From NCBI GenBank assembly GCA_050741255.1, contig JBOIEQ010000066.1, forward strand, positions 1 through 21,817: 21,817 nucleotides of DNA, written 5' to 3'. This document shows, piece by piece, positions 1 through 7,516 of this stretch. This DNA comes from CAZXNF01 sp050741255. Lineage in GTDB: Bacteria; Pseudomonadota; Gammaproteobacteria; Burkholderiales; SG8-41. The notes beneath the pieces are model-generated. The model worked only from the letters and a program-made list of their open reading frames with translations, ran no database searches and was not told the origin of the DNA. Position numbers and translations under genes: made by a program. Numbering within the stretch: position 1 is the first letter of the stretch; every line of letters begins with the position of its first letter.

Positions 1-1206
1 GTCCCAACTGAGTGCGCCTCCCGTCTGATACTCAATGACGCGTGTTTCGAAGAAGTTGCGCTCTTTCTTGAGATCGATCATCTCCGACATCCACGGGAAG
101 GGGTTGGTGGCCCCTTCGAACAGCGGGTCGAGACCGATCTGCTGGCAGCGGCGGTTGCAAATGAAGCGCAGGTATTCCTTGAACTGGGAAGAATTCAGGC
201 CGAGTACGCCGCGCGGCATGGTGTCCTCGGCGTAGCGAAACTCGAGCTCGACACCCTGGTGGAACAGTTCGCGTATCTCCTCGCGGAACGCCGGCGTCCA
301 CAGGCCGGGGTTTTCGAGCTTGATCGTGTTCACGAGGTCGATGCCGAAATTGCAGTGCATGGACTCGTCGCGCAGGATGTACTGGTACTGCTCGGCGGCG
401 CCCGTCATCTTGTTCTGCCGGCCCAGCGCGAGGATCTGCGTGAAACCCACGTAGAAGAACAGGCCTTCCATCAGGCAGGAAAATACGATCAGGCTTTTCA
501 ACAGCTTCTGGTCGTTCTCGAGCGTGCCGGTCTTGAAGTGCGGGTCGGTCAGCGTGTCGATGAACGGGATCAGGAACTCGTCCTTCGCGCGGATCGACGG
601 CACCTCGTGATAGGCGTTGAAAATCTCGCCTTCTTCGAGACCCAGGCTCTCGACGATGTACTGGTAGGCATGCGTGTGGATCGCCTCTTCAAAGGCCTGC
701 CGCAGCAGGTACTGGCGGCACTCCGGCGCGGTGATGTGGCGGTAGGTGCCGAGCACGATGTTGTTCGCGGCCAGCGAGTCCGCCGTCACGAAGAAGCCGA
801 GGTTGCGCTTGATCAACCGGCGCTCATCCTCCGACAGTCCGTTCGGGTCCTTCCACAGCGCGATGTCGCGCGACATCTGGATTTCCTGCGGCATCCAGTG
901 GTTCGCGCAGGCGGACAGGTATTTCTCCCACGCCCACTTGTACTTGAACGGCACCAGCTGGTTGACGTCGGTCTGGCCGTTGATGATGCGTTTGTCGGCG
1001 ATGTTGACGCGCCGGAACTGCTGCTCCGCGACCTCTTCCGCCGGCGCCGACAGGGGCATCGAGCCGGGAATCGCGCCCGGGGCGCCGGGAATCGGGCCGG
1101 GCGCCATGGGATTCGCGGCAGGCGCCAAGGCGGGCTGCAGGCCCAGGGTGGCCCCGGGGTTGCCGTGAATCACGCCTGGCGTGATGGAATCTTCGAATTG
1201 CAGCAT
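1..1206 (-). CDS. nrdB: Class Ia ribonucleotide reductase beta subunit, 3' end at window edge
   Basis: The R2 subunit carries the diiron-tyrosyl radical that starts reduction of ribonucleoside diphosphates by NrdA. From the ATG at 1206 the frame is open for 402 codons to base 1, ending in the typical tail GGALSWD, so the stop is probably just outside. All iron ligands are visible with E. coli spacing: D143, E174, H177, E247, E281 and H284; Y181 is the radical tyrosine. The first 55 or so residues are a low-complexity Pro/Gly/Ala stretch absent from E. coli R2; the conserved fold starts near residue 64 (FRRVNIADKR). An SD-like AAGGGAG lies 7 nt upstream of the start. The gene is downstream of nrdA with a 162-nt spacer in which I see no clear promoter or terminator, so it is probably cotranscribed with nrdA. 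Confidence 0.96.
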   Translation of the reverse strand, partial: MLQFEDSITPGVIHGNPGATLGLQPALAPAANPMAPGPIPGAPGAIPGSMPLSAPAEEVAEQQFRRVNIADKRIINGQTDVNQLVPFKYKWAWEKYLSACANHWMPQEIQMSRDIALWKDPNGLSEDERRLIKRNLGFFVTADSLAANNIVLGTYRHITAPECRQYLLRQAFEEAIHTHAYQYIVESLGLEEGEIFNAYHEVPSIRAKDEFLIPFIDTLTDPHFKTGTLENDQKLLKSLIVFSCLMEGLFFYVGFTQILALGRQNKMTGAAEQYQYILRDESMHCNFGIDLVNTIKLENPGLWTPAFREEIRELFHQGVELEFRYAEDTMPRGVLGLNSSQFKEYLRFICNRRCQQIGLDPLFEGATNPFPWMSEMIDLKKERNFFETRVIEYQTGGALSWD

Positions 1207-1368
1207 GGCATTGCTCCCTTTATTGGTGTTGTAGGTGGACGACGATCAACTGCTGACGTGTATCCCTTTATCGTTGGAATCGGTGGGCACGTCTCGTTGT
1301 TCTGTGTCTGACCTGTAAATCAAACGCTTCCCTGATTCAGCCTTTCATTCGTGAACGTTGCCTGCTGA

Positions 1369-4260
1369 CTACTGACATGACTCGCATTCCGGGTTGTCAA
1401 TCGAGCAGAACTGGACATCCGTCGCCGGCGCGGCATTCGCCGCCGCCACGCCGCCCGCGACCGGCACGGCATTCAGCTTGCCCATCTCGACGGTGGATTT
1501 TTCCGCGTGCGTGGCGCCCAGCGTGCGCAGGTAGTAAGTGGTTTTGAGGCCGCGCACCCAGGCAAGCTTGTAGGTTTCGTCGAGCATCTTGCCGGACGCG
1601 CCCGCCATGTAGATGTTGAGCGACTGCGACTGGTCGATCCACTTCTGCCGGCGCGCCGCGCATTCGACGAGCCATTTCGGCTCGACCTCGAAGGCCGTCG
1701 CGTAGAGGGCGCGGATGTCCTGCGGGATGCGGTCGATCTTGGCGAGTGAGCCGTCGAAATACTTGAGATCGGCGATCATCACGTCGTCCCAGAGATTCGC
1801 CTTCTTCAAATCACGCACCAGGTACTCGTTGGTCACCGTGAACTCGCCCGACAGGTTCGATTTCACGTAGAGGTTCTGGTAGGTGGGCTCGATGCACTGC
1901 GAGAGGCCCGTGATGTTGGCGATGGTGGCGGTCGGCGCGATCGCGAGGCAGTTGGAGTTGCGCATGCCAACCTGCTGGATGCGGCGACGCAGCGCCTCCC
2001 AGTCCAGCGTCGTGGACAGGTCGCACTCAAGGTACCCGCCGCGCTCGTCGGCGAGCAGCTTCAGCGATTCGTGGGGGAAGATGCCGCGGTCCCACAGCGA
2101 GCCCTTGAAGGTTGCGTAGGGGCCGCGCTCCGCGGCGAGATCGGTCGAGGCCCAGAACGCGGTATAGGCGATCGCCTCCATCGAGCGGTCGGAAAACTCG
2201 ACCGCCTCGTTCGAGCCGTAGGGAATGCGCAGCAGGTGCAGGCAGTCCTGGAAGCCCATGATGCCCAGGCCCACCGGCCGGTGCTTGAAGTTGGAATTGC
2301 GTGCCTTGTTGACCGAGTAGTAGTTGAGGTCGATGACGTTGTCGAGCATGCGCATCGCCGTGCCAACCGTGCGCTTCAACTTTTCCATGTCGAGCTTGCC
2401 GGTGGCCGGCTCGAGGTGCGCGGGCATGTTGACCGAGCCCAGGTTGCAGACCGCGATCTCGCTGTCGTTGGTGTTCAGCGTGATTTCGGTGCACAGGTTG
2501 GAGCTGTGCACGACGCCCACGTGCGACTGCGGCGAGCGCAGGTTGCAAGGATCCTTGAACGTGATCCACGGATGCCCTGTTTCGAACAGCATCGTGAGCA
2601 TCTTTCGCCACAGTGTCGTCGCCTGGACCTTCTTGTGCAGCTTGAGCTGCCCGGTCGCGGCCTTCTCTTCGTAAGCGAGGTAGGCCTGCTCGAAGGCCTT
2701 GCCGAACTTGTCGTGGAGGTCGATCGTGTCGGATGGCGAGAACAGGGTCCATTCGCCGTTTTCCATCACGCGCTTCATGAACAGGTCCGGAATCCAGTTC
2801 GCGGTGTTCATGTCGTGCGTGCGGCGGCGGTCGTCGCCGGTGTTCTTGCGCAGCTCGAGGAATTCCTCGATGTCGAGGTGCCAGGTTTCCAGGTACGAGC
2901 ACACCGCGCCCTTGCGCTTGCCGCCCTGGTTCACCGCCACCGCGGTGTCGTTGACCACCTTCAGGAACGGCACCACGCCCTGCGACTTGCCGTTGGTGCC
3001 CTTGATGTGGGCGCCCAGCGCCCGCACCGGCGTCCAGTCGTTGCCGATGCCGCCGGCGAACTTCTGGAGCATGGCGTTTTCCTTGATCGCCTCGTAGATG
3101 CCGTCGAGATCGTCGGCCACGGTGGTCAGGTAGCAGCTCGCGAGCTGCGAGCGGCGCGTGCCGGAGTTGAACAGCGTCGGCGTCGAGCTCATGAAGTCGA
3201 AGGACGACAGCACGTTGTAGAACTCGATCGCGCGGCGCTCGCGCTCGGCTTCCTGCTCGTTCAGCGCGAGCCCCATCGCCACCCGCATGTAGAAGGTCTG
3301 CGGCAGTTCGATGCGGCGGTCGCGGATGTGCAGGAAATAACGGTCGTAAAGGATCTGCAGGCCGAGGTAATCGAACTTGAAGTCGCGATTGGCGTCGAGC
3401 GCCGCGCCCAGCGCCTTCAGGTCGTACTGCCCGAGGCGCTCGTCCAGCAGTTCGGCCTTGATGCCTTCCGCAATCAGGCGCGGGAAGGCTTCCGCGTAGC
3501 GCACCTTCATCTCGGCATGCGTCGCCTCTTCGCCGATCACCTCGAGCTGCAGCGAGTTGAGCAGCAGCCGCGCGGTGACCTTGCTGTAGGCCGGGTCCGT
3601 TTCGATCAGCGCGCGCGCGGAGAGGATCAGCGACTTGCGCACCTCGTCCATCGGCACGCCTTCGTAGATGTCCTTCAGCATGCCGTCGAGGATGAGCTGC
3701 GGCTCCACTTCGCGGCCGAGGCCTTCGCAGGACTCGTGCACGAGCATCGTGAGCCGGGCCAGATCGAGCGGGCGGGTCGCGCCGTGCTCGGTGACGTTGA
3801 CGACCGTCCGGTGGACGGCCTCGGCCTGGGCCGCCTTGCTCTGTACGCGCGCCTTGGTGCGTTCCTCGCGGTAGAGCACGTAGGAGCGGGCCACTTCATG
3901 TTCGCCGGAGCGCATCAGGGCCAGTTCGACCTGGTCCTGGATGTCCTCGATGTGGAAGGTGCCGCCGTGCGGCTGGCGGCGGAGCAAGGCGCCGACCACG
4001 GCCTCCGTCAGGTGGGCGACGACCTCACGGACCCGCGCCGACGCGGCACCCTGTCCGCCGTTCACCGCGATATAGGCCTTGGTAATGGCGATCGAAATCT
4101 TGGCCGGTTCGAAACCCACCACCGCGCCGTTGCGGCGGATGATCTTGTGCTGGCTGAAGCGCTCGGCGATCGCGGCAGCCGACGCTTCCTGCGGGAACGG
4201 GACAGCCGACGGAGCGGCGGCGGAAGAAACAGGGCCGGAGGCCAGTGGAATCGCGGACAT
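1369..4260 (-). CDS. nrdA: Class Ia ribonucleotide reductase alpha subunit
   Basis: This is the catalytic subunit that makes dNDPs from NDPs. I chose the ATG at 4260 because a perfect AAGGAG sits 9 nt upstream; in-frame ATGs at 4284 and 4410 have poorer sites. The product is 963 aa, against 761 in E. coli. An ATP-cone (overall activity site) spans about residues 38-130, followed by a helical region of about 145-235 and then the barrel. Active-site residues are visible: C376 and C605 (the redox pair matching E. coli C225/C462), and the N588-L-C590-T-E592 motif with the thiyl-radical cysteine. The C-terminal shuttle pair is C959/C962 (CESCQ end). The length resembles the long Pseudomonas-type NrdA with extra N-terminal regulatory sequence; this is recalled from family knowledge, not aligned. 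It is followed by nrdB. Confidence 0.97.
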   Translation of the reverse strand: MSAIPLASGPVSSAAAPSAVPFPQEASAAAIAERFSQHKIIRRNGAVVGFEPAKISIAITKAYIAVNGGQGAASARVREVVAHLTEAVVGALLRRQPHGGTFHIEDIQDQVELALMRSGEHEVARSYVLYREERTKARVQSKAAQAEAVHRTVVNVTEHGATRPLDLARLTMLVHESCEGLGREVEPQLILDGMLKDIYEGVPMDEVRKSLILSARALIETDPAYSKVTARLLLNSLQLEVIGEEATHAEMKVRYAEAFPRLIAEGIKAELLDERLGQYDLKALGAALDANRDFKFDYLGLQILYDRYFLHIRDRRIELPQTFYMRVAMGLALNEQEAERERRAIEFYNVLSSFDFMSSTPTLFNSGTRRSQLASCYLTTVADDLDGIYEAIKENAMLQKFAGGIGNDWTPVRALGAHIKGTNGKSQGVVPFLKVVNDTAVAVNQGGKRKGAVCSYLETWHLDIEEFLELRKNTGDDRRRTHDMNTANWIPDLFMKRVMENGEWTLFSPSDTIDLHDKFGKAFEQAYLAYEEKAATGQLKLHKKVQATTLWRKMLTMLFETGHPWITFKDPCNLRSPQSHVGVVHSSNLCTEITLNTNDSEIAVCNLGSVNMPAHLEPATGKLDMEKLKRTVGTAMRMLDNVIDLNYYSVNKARNSNFKHRPVGLGIMGFQDCLHLLRIPYGSNEAVEFSDRSMEAIAYTAFWASTDLAAERGPYATFKGSLWDRGIFPHESLKLLADERGGYLECDLSTTLDWEALRRRIQQVGMRNSNCLAIAPTATIANITGLSQCIEPTYQNLYVKSNLSGEFTVTNEYLVRDLKKANLWDDVMIADLKYFDGSLAKIDRIPQDIRALYATAFEVEPKWLVECAARRQKWIDQSQSLNIYMAGASGKMLDETYKLAWVRGLKTTYYLRTLGATHAEKSTVEMGKLNAVPVAGGVAAANAAPATDVQFCSIDNPECESCQ

Positions 4261-4607
4261 CGCGGCGTTCTCCTTAACGTTCATTGTTGGTCTTATTCGG
4301 GGTAAAGCCGCGGGGGATCCGGCGCTTGAAACCAGGTCCCGTCCATCGGTACTGCGCATCGGTGCTGCCACCACGCCTGCGGTATTCCCCTCCCAGCCCA
4401 CTCCGGACACCTGCGAGACCGTGTGTAAGAGCCCGGCCGGTCAGTCGCGGAAGGGATCCCCAGAATGCGTCCCGTCGCCTCGCCGACCTGCTGCATCCCT
4501 GCTCTTACAGACGGCCAGACCGCTGGGTGTGGCTGGGTAAACAGGCTAAAACCCCATAAAGCAACAACCACCCCAACCACAACATCTTGTGTCCGAACCG
4601 AACCCTT
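4261..4607 (-). other. Long untranslated leader of nrdA with inverted repeats
   Basis: The distance from the predicted transcript start (about 4607) to the nrdA start is about 345 nt, with no credible gene. It holds a perfect 9-bp inverted repeat (4501-4509 with 4424-4432, TGTAAGAGC on the minus strand) and, stacked directly inside it, a 6-bp pair (4495-4500 with 4452-4457, AGGGAT/ATCCCT). Together they could form a closed domain of about 86 nt. The SD at 4270-4275 has no obvious complementary strand upstream. I could not match it to a cobalamin riboswitch or another RNA family I know. It may be a regulatory leader or an accidental structure in GC-rich DNA. Confidence 0.4.
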
Positions 4608-4623
4608 CACCTGATTCTAGTAG
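4577..4623. promoter_or_regulatory. Pair of NrdR-like boxes at the nrdA promoter
   Basis: Box 1 (4577-4592, CCACAACATCTTGTGT on the plus strand) matches 13 of 16 positions of the NrdR consensus acaCwAtATaTwGtgt. A second, degenerate box lies exactly 31 bp away at 4608-4623. It keeps the central C-T and A-G steps (C4, T5, A12, G13) but only about half of the consensus. A 31-32 bp repeat distance (three helical turns) is the classic NrdR arrangement. Box 2 covers the -10 element and box 1 lies just downstream of the predicted transcript start, which fits repression by NrdR. Confidence 0.7.
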
Positions 4624-4641
4624 CGCAAGATGTGAAGTCAA
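4614..4641 (-). promoter_or_regulatory. Sigma70 promoter of nrdA-nrdB
   Basis: On the minus strand, TTGACT (4641-4636) and TAGAAT (4619-4614) are separated by 16 nt; each matches five of six consensus bases. An A/T-rich block (about 4642-4663) lies directly upstream of the -35 and could act as an UP element. The predicted transcript start is near 4607. Confidence 0.7.
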
Positions 4642-4920
4642 TAGATTTGACGGCTTTTTTAAAGCCTCGACCCCGCCTGAGAAAGCGCACGCAACACACG
4701 GAAATGGCGCGAGTATTGAGCCCTGACTTTTCAGGCTCGTTTGCGGGTTAGGGAGCGCTCACGAAAAGCTTCGAGCGTGGCCGCGAAACGTGAAAAAGTG
4801 CGCACCCCGGCTGTGTCGCGAATGCAACGCAGGAGGCTGCCACCCGTCCGCGCATGGCGCCGGCGAGTCGCAGCGGCGGGCGGGGGCCGCCCACACGCCC
4901 GGGAAGCCCGGCAGCGCGCG
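4642..4920. other. Non-coding gap between ampD end and nrdA promoter
   Basis: No credible gene is visible in these 279 bases. It contains a small AT palindrome at 4652-4666 (GGCTTT-TTT-AAAGCC) next to the nrdA promoter and a hairpin at 4718-4738 (GAGCC, one bulged C, TGA paired with TCAGGCTC). The hairpin lacks a T run on the minus strand where the ampD transcript would end, so it is at best a weak terminator. A CCGGG/CCCGG hairpin lies just after the ampD stop, also without a T run. Confidence 0.4.
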
Positions 4921-5412
4921 TTACAACAGCGCGCGGTAGCGTGCCCAGTCGAAGCGCGGCCCCGGGTCGGTCTTGCGGCCGGGCGCGATGTCGGCGTGGC
5001 CCGCGATGGCGGCCAGGGGGTAGTGCGCCCGCAGCGCGCGCGTCAGCGCCGCCAGTTGCGCGTACTGCGCGTCCTCGAAGGCCCGGTCATCCGTGCCCTC
5101 CAGTTCGACGCCGATCGAGAAGTCGTTGCAACGCTCGCGGCCCTGCCACATGGACACACCGGCGTGCCAGGCGCGTTTCCCGCAGGGCACGAACTGGACG
5201 AGCGCGCCGTCGCGCCGGATCAGGAAATGCGCGGAGACCCGGAGTCCCGCGATGTCCCGGTAGTAGGGGTGCGCGTCGGGATCGAGCCGGTTGGTGAACA
5301 GTTGCTCGATGGCGGGCCCGCCGAACGCGCCCGGCGGCAGGCTGATCGCGTGGATGACGAGCAGGTCGATCGCGGTGCCGCGCGGGCGCGCGTCGTGGTT
5401 GGGGGACGCCAC
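4921..5412 (-). CDS. ampD: 1,6-anhydro-N-acetylmuramyl-L-alanine amidase AmpD
   Basis: This cytoplasmic zinc amidase splits 1,6-anhydroMurNAc from its peptide during peptidoglycan recycling. Numbered from the GTG at 5412, the zinc ligands are H21, H139 and D149, with K147 in the conserved RKTDPGP block. The RVSAH, RRDG, KRAWHAGVS and GRERCNDFS stretches are typical of AmpD. The frame stays open upstream of this GTG and there encodes GWLAGA, which continues into RVASPNHDARP and closely follows the E. coli AmpD N-terminus (GWLAGARRVPSP). No ATG, GTG or TTG precedes that block before the in-frame stop at 5497-5499; only CTG (5484) or ATC (5448) could start a full-length form. The true start is therefore unsettled. 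It is the last gene of the pilSR-lipoprotein run. Confidence 0.93.
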   Translation of the reverse strand: MASPNHDARPRGTAIDLLVIHAISLPPGAFGGPAIEQLFTNRLDPDAHPYYRDIAGLRVSAHFLIRRDGALVQFVPCGKRAWHAGVSMWQGRERCNDFSIGVELEGTDDRAFEDAQYAQLAALTRALRAHYPLAAIAGHADIAPGRKTDPGPRFDWARYRALL

Positions 5413-5476
5413 GCGCGCGGCGCCGGCCAGCCAGCCCGCGCGATTGATGGCGGCCGCCGGCCCGCCGGGAGTCCGC

Positions 5477-6118
5477 TTAGGCAGGCTTGACCTCGATCAG
5501 CCGGGCCGCGGCCAGCGCGGCGATGACGAGGCGCCCGAGTTCTCCCGCCTCGCGCTGAAGATTGACGGGCGCAAAGCTCTGCGAGAGGGCGCCCCAGACC
5601 AGCGTCTGGCGGGGGACGTCGAACAACTGGGTCTCCAGCGTCACCACGTCGTATTGCACGACCTGCGGCGGTACGTAGGCATACCCCAGCCAGGCGCCGC
5701 GGTAGGCGTAGGGGTAGTAGCCATAGAAGCCATAGTAAGGCCCGGGGTACGGCCCGTACGGGTAGGCGCCGGGATAGTAGGTGGTCTGGCGGGTCACCTG
5801 CACGAGGCGCGTGGTGAGGACGCCGTCGGCGCCCGCGATGGCGACCAGCTTCTCCAGCGCCGCGCGGTCGAGTTCGCCCTCCTGTGGCGCCAGCACGTAA
5901 CTCGCGGTCGCCGCCACGCCGCGCTCGGCAAGTTCGGCCACCAGACGGTCCTCGAACACGCGCCGCGCGATGGCGTCCCGGCTGACGCCGACCACCAGCA
6001 GCTTGCGGAAGGCGGGGCCGGCGTAATCATTGGCGCGCCACTCGCTGGTGAAGCGGGTGCTCGCGCAGCCCGCGAGCCACAGGCAGGCGCAGGCGAGAAG
6101 AAGGGTGAAGAAACGCAT
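5477..6118 (-). CDS. Predicted outer-membrane lipoprotein, DUF4136-like
   Basis: The 213-aa product begins with a short hydrophobic signal and a lipobox L15-A16-G17-C18, so it should be lipidated at C18 and anchored in the envelope. The middle (about residues 114-142) is strikingly rich in Tyr, Gly and Pro (YYPG, YGPYPGPYYGFYGYYPYAY); the rest alternates beta and helix-like segments. I place it near DUF4136-type lipoproteins from its general layout, with moderate certainty only. It starts 30 nt after the pilR stop, and its own stop lies inside the extended ampD frame, so it is probably cotranscribed with both. Its role is unknown; its position suggests an envelope function under the pilSR unit. 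Confidence 0.85.
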   Translation of the reverse strand: MRFFTLLLACACLWLAGCASTRFTSEWRANDYAGPAFRKLLVVGVSRDAIARRVFEDRLVAELAERGVAATASYVLAPQEGELDRAALEKLVAIAGADGVLTTRLVQVTRQTTYYPGAYPYGPYPGPYYGFYGYYPYAYRGAWLGYAYVPPQVVQYDVVTLETQLFDVPRQTLVWGALSQSFAPVNLQREAGELGRLVIAALAAARLIEVKPA

Positions 6119-6148
6119 GGGGATACGACCGGCGATGCCGATCCGCGT

Positions 6149-7516
6149 TCAGTTGATGCCCAGCCGTTCCATCCGATAGCGCAGGGCGCGGAAGGTGATG
6201 CCCAGCAGCTTGGCCGCCGCCGTGCGGTTGTAGCGGGTTTTTTCCAGCGCCTGCACGATCGCCTCCTTTTCGATGCGCTCGAGGTAATCCGGCAGCGGCA
6301 CGGAAGCCCGCAGTCCGGCGAGGTCCTGCTTGTCAATGGTGTTCGCATCCCGGGCCGCGATCAGCTGCAGGTCTTCCGCCTTGATCTCGTCGCCGGCGGC
6401 CAGCGTCAGCGCCCGTTCGAGGATGTTTTCCAGTTCGCGCACGTTGCCCGGGAAAGGGTAGGTCTGCAGGTCCTTCAGCGCCCCGAAACTCAGGCGCGGG
6501 GGCGATACCTGCAGCGGAGTGGTCATGCGGCTCAGGGTTTCGGCCGCCAGCAGCGCGATGTCCTCGGGCATCTCCCGCAGCGGCGGCATCTTCACCTCGA
6601 TCACCGCGAGGCGGTAGAACAAGTCCTGCCGGAACTGCATGGCGGTCACGAGTTCGTGCAGATTCTGGTGCGTGGCGCTGATCAGCCGCACATCGACCGC
6701 GGCCTCTTCGGTGGAGCCGACGGCGCGCACGCTTTTTTCCTGGATGGCCCGCAGCAGCTTCACCTGCATCGCGAGCGGCAACTCCGCCACCTCGTCGAGG
6801 AACAGCGTACCGCCGTTCGCCGCCTGAAAAAAACCATCGCGGTCCGCGTCGGCCCCGGTAAAGGCGCCTTTCTTGTAGCCGAAGAACTCGCTTTCCATCA
6901 GGTTCTCGGGAATGGCGCCGCAGTTGACCGCCACGAAGGGGCAGTCCGCCCGCGCGCCGAGCTGATGGATCAGGCGGGCAGCCAGTTCCTTGCCGCTGCC
7001 GGATTCGCCGGAAATGTAGACGGGCGCCTGGCTGCGCGCCACCTTGTCGATCATGCGCCGGACCGCCTCGATCAGCGGGCTCGTGCCGAGCAGTTCCCGC
7101 GCCGAGCCCGGGCCGGGTTTCGGGTTCTTCTTCGGTTTCTCCACCACCACCAGCTTCAGGGCCTGGCGTACGAGGTTGCGCAACTGCTGCAACTGCACCG
7201 GCTTGGAGACGTAATCGAAGGCGCCGGCCTTGAGCGCCGCCACGGCGTTCTCCGCGCTGCCGTGCGCGGTGATGACGGCCACCGGCATCGCCGGGCAGTG
7301 CTTGCCGACGAACTCGATCAGCTTCAGGCCGTCGCCATCCGGCAGGCGCATGTCGGTGAGGCACAGGTCGTAGCCCTGCTTGCGCAGGCACTGGGTGGCC
7401 TCGAACTCGTTGCCGGCGCAGTCGGTCTCGAGCCCCATGCGCTCGAGCGTGAGCGACAGCAGTTCCCGGATGTCCGCCTCGTCGTCGACGATCAATACGC
7501 GGTTTTTCTCCATCAT
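6149..7516 (-). CDS. pilR: Sigma-54-dependent response regulator PilR
   Basis: This NtrC-type activator (455 aa) of sigma-54 promoters is probably the partner of PilS in control of type IV pilus genes. An N-terminal receiver has acidic D11/D12, phosphoacceptor D55 and K105. A central AAA+ domain has Walker A GESGSGKE (170-177), the sigma-54-contacting GAFTGA loop (217-222) and Walker B TLFLDE (237-242). A C-terminal Fis-type helix-turn-helix covers the last 25 or so residues. The ATG at 7516 overlaps the pilS stop by four bases (ATGA), implying translational coupling. A second ATG follows at 7513. No pilin or pilus assembly gene is in the window, so the assignment rests on family resemblance and the pilS neighbour. 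Confidence 0.93.
   Translation of the reverse strand: MMEKNRVLIVDDEADIRELLSLTLERMGLETDCAGNEFEATQCLRKQGYDLCLTDMRLPDGDGLKLIEFVGKHCPAMPVAVITAHGSAENAVAALKAGAFDYVSKPVQLQQLRNLVRQALKLVVVEKPKKNPKPGPGSARELLGTSPLIEAVRRMIDKVARSQAPVYISGESGSGKELAARLIHQLGARADCPFVAVNCGAIPENLMESEFFGYKKGAFTGADADRDGFFQAANGGTLFLDEVAELPLAMQVKLLRAIQEKSVRAVGSTEEAAVDVRLISATHQNLHELVTAMQFRQDLFYRLAVIEVKMPPLREMPEDIALLAAETLSRMTTPLQVSPPRLSFGALKDLQTYPFPGNVRELENILERALTLAAGDEIKAEDLQLIAARDANTIDKQDLAGLRASVPLPDYLERIEKEAIVQALEKTRYNRTAAAKLLGITFRALRYRMERLGIN

Noticed and set aside
2071..4305. 744-codon plus-strand open frame opposite nrdA
   Set aside because: It is the mirror of nrdA in GC-rich DNA: His/Arg/Val/Leu-rich composition, no recognisable domain and no SD. 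nrdA is certain from its active-site residues.
4381..4560. Cobalamin riboswitch in the nrdA leader
   Set aside because: Conserved B12-box and GGAA-type core segments were not found on either strand.
4293..4610. 105-codon minus-strand open frame in the nrdA leader
   Set aside because: No SD, no family resemblance, and it overlaps the predicted NrdR box and transcript start. I treat the region as untranslated.
4623..4638. Alternative second NrdR box in the promoter spacer
   Set aside because: It shares CAAGATGT with box 1 but lacks the conserved A/T-G step in its right half, and its 46-bp distance from box 1 is out of helical phase. The box at 4608-4623 fits the known spacing better.
4718..4738. 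Intrinsic terminator for ampD
   Set aside because: The stem has a bulge, there is no T run on the minus strand after it, and it lies about 180 nt beyond the stop.
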